Assembly (NCBI GenBank): GCA_933207985.1 | Contig: OW240915.1 | Coordinates: 261,886,395-261,950,394, forward strand | DNA length: 64,000 nucleotides | Origin: Pelobates cultripes | Taxonomy: Eukaryota > Chordata > Amphibia > Anura > Pelobatidae | Direction of reading: 5' to 3' | Shown here: positions 63,789 to 64,000 of the stretch, piece by piece | Position numbering within the stretch: position 1 is the first letter of the stretch | How the letters are laid out: the number at the start of each line of letters is the position of its first letter | Translations under genes and position numbers: made by a program | Notes under the pieces: model-generated | Told to the model about the DNA's origin: nothing | The model's input: the letters and a program-made list of their open reading frames with translations, nothing else | Databases searched by the model: none

Positions 63789-64000
63789 GTAAGTGTAATA
63801 AACGGTTGTGTGGTAATGTGGAGTAACAATTGTACTGACTTTTGATTGTAGGTTTACTGTAAAATAGGAGTTTTGCTACGCATGCACAATAGTCTCCCAA
63901 TGCTTTCCTATAAGGGGGAAGCATTGGATTGGCTGAGATCATCAAAACTTATCAAGTCACGCCAAGACCAGCACATTGTGGGGGGAAAAAGGTGTGTGTG

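Overview
The window reads as a nuclear genome segment from a frog (anuran). It is AT-rich, has long introns, and carries two conserved vertebrate genes in head-to-head order: TGS1 on the minus strand and TMEM68 on the plus strand. It is crowded with short TTAA-flanked MITEs of the T2/Kolobok-like type, which are typical of anuran genomes, and with decayed CR1/L2-like LINE ends. The species cannot be named from the sequence.

Layout. Positions 1-2686 are flank and 3' UTR of TGS1 and begin with a CR1-like LINE scrap. Positions 2687-47512 hold the complete TGS1 coding sequence: 13 coding exons on the minus strand, all splice phases compatible, giving 853 residues. This is the cap hypermethylase that turns m7G caps of snRNAs and snoRNAs into trimethylguanosine caps. 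Twelve coding introns were placed. Eleven are GT-AG; the intron between coding exons 11 and 12 is a textbook U12-type AT-AC intron (ATATCCTTT donor, TTCCTTTAC branch site, terminal AC). A putative non-coding first exon ends at 49312. Positions about 49313-50150 look like a shared bidirectional promoter with ZNF143/THAP11-type ACTACA-N-TCCC elements, a CRE-like site and an inverted CCAAT box. TMEM68 (DIESL), an ER acyltransferase-family protein, runs rightward. Three coding exons (57433-63788, 229 codons) are present and the rest lies beyond the right edge.

Mobile DNA. Intron 8 of TGS1 contains a full-length, GC-rich L1-clade retrotransposon (28627-35967) in antisense orientation. It has both ORFs open, a 12-nt poly(A) tail after AATAAA and perfect 16-19 bp target-site duplications, so it is a very recent insertion. 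A 5'-truncated, frameshifted CR1-like LINE lies at 51748-53700, and 3'-end fragments of related elements recur at 1-175, 43440-43806, 44980-45075 and 62925-63540. At least twelve T2/Kolobok-like MITEs of 150-710 bp (some near-perfect foldbacks, one subgroup carrying NRF1-like palindromes), two hAT-type elements with 8-bp duplications, short palindromic TTAA MITEs and a 312-bp hairpin account for much of the intronic sequence. Several are nested, which gives a relative insertion order. Long AT and GT microsatellites occur in TMEM68 introns. No RNA genes, CRISPR arrays or prokaryotic features were seen.
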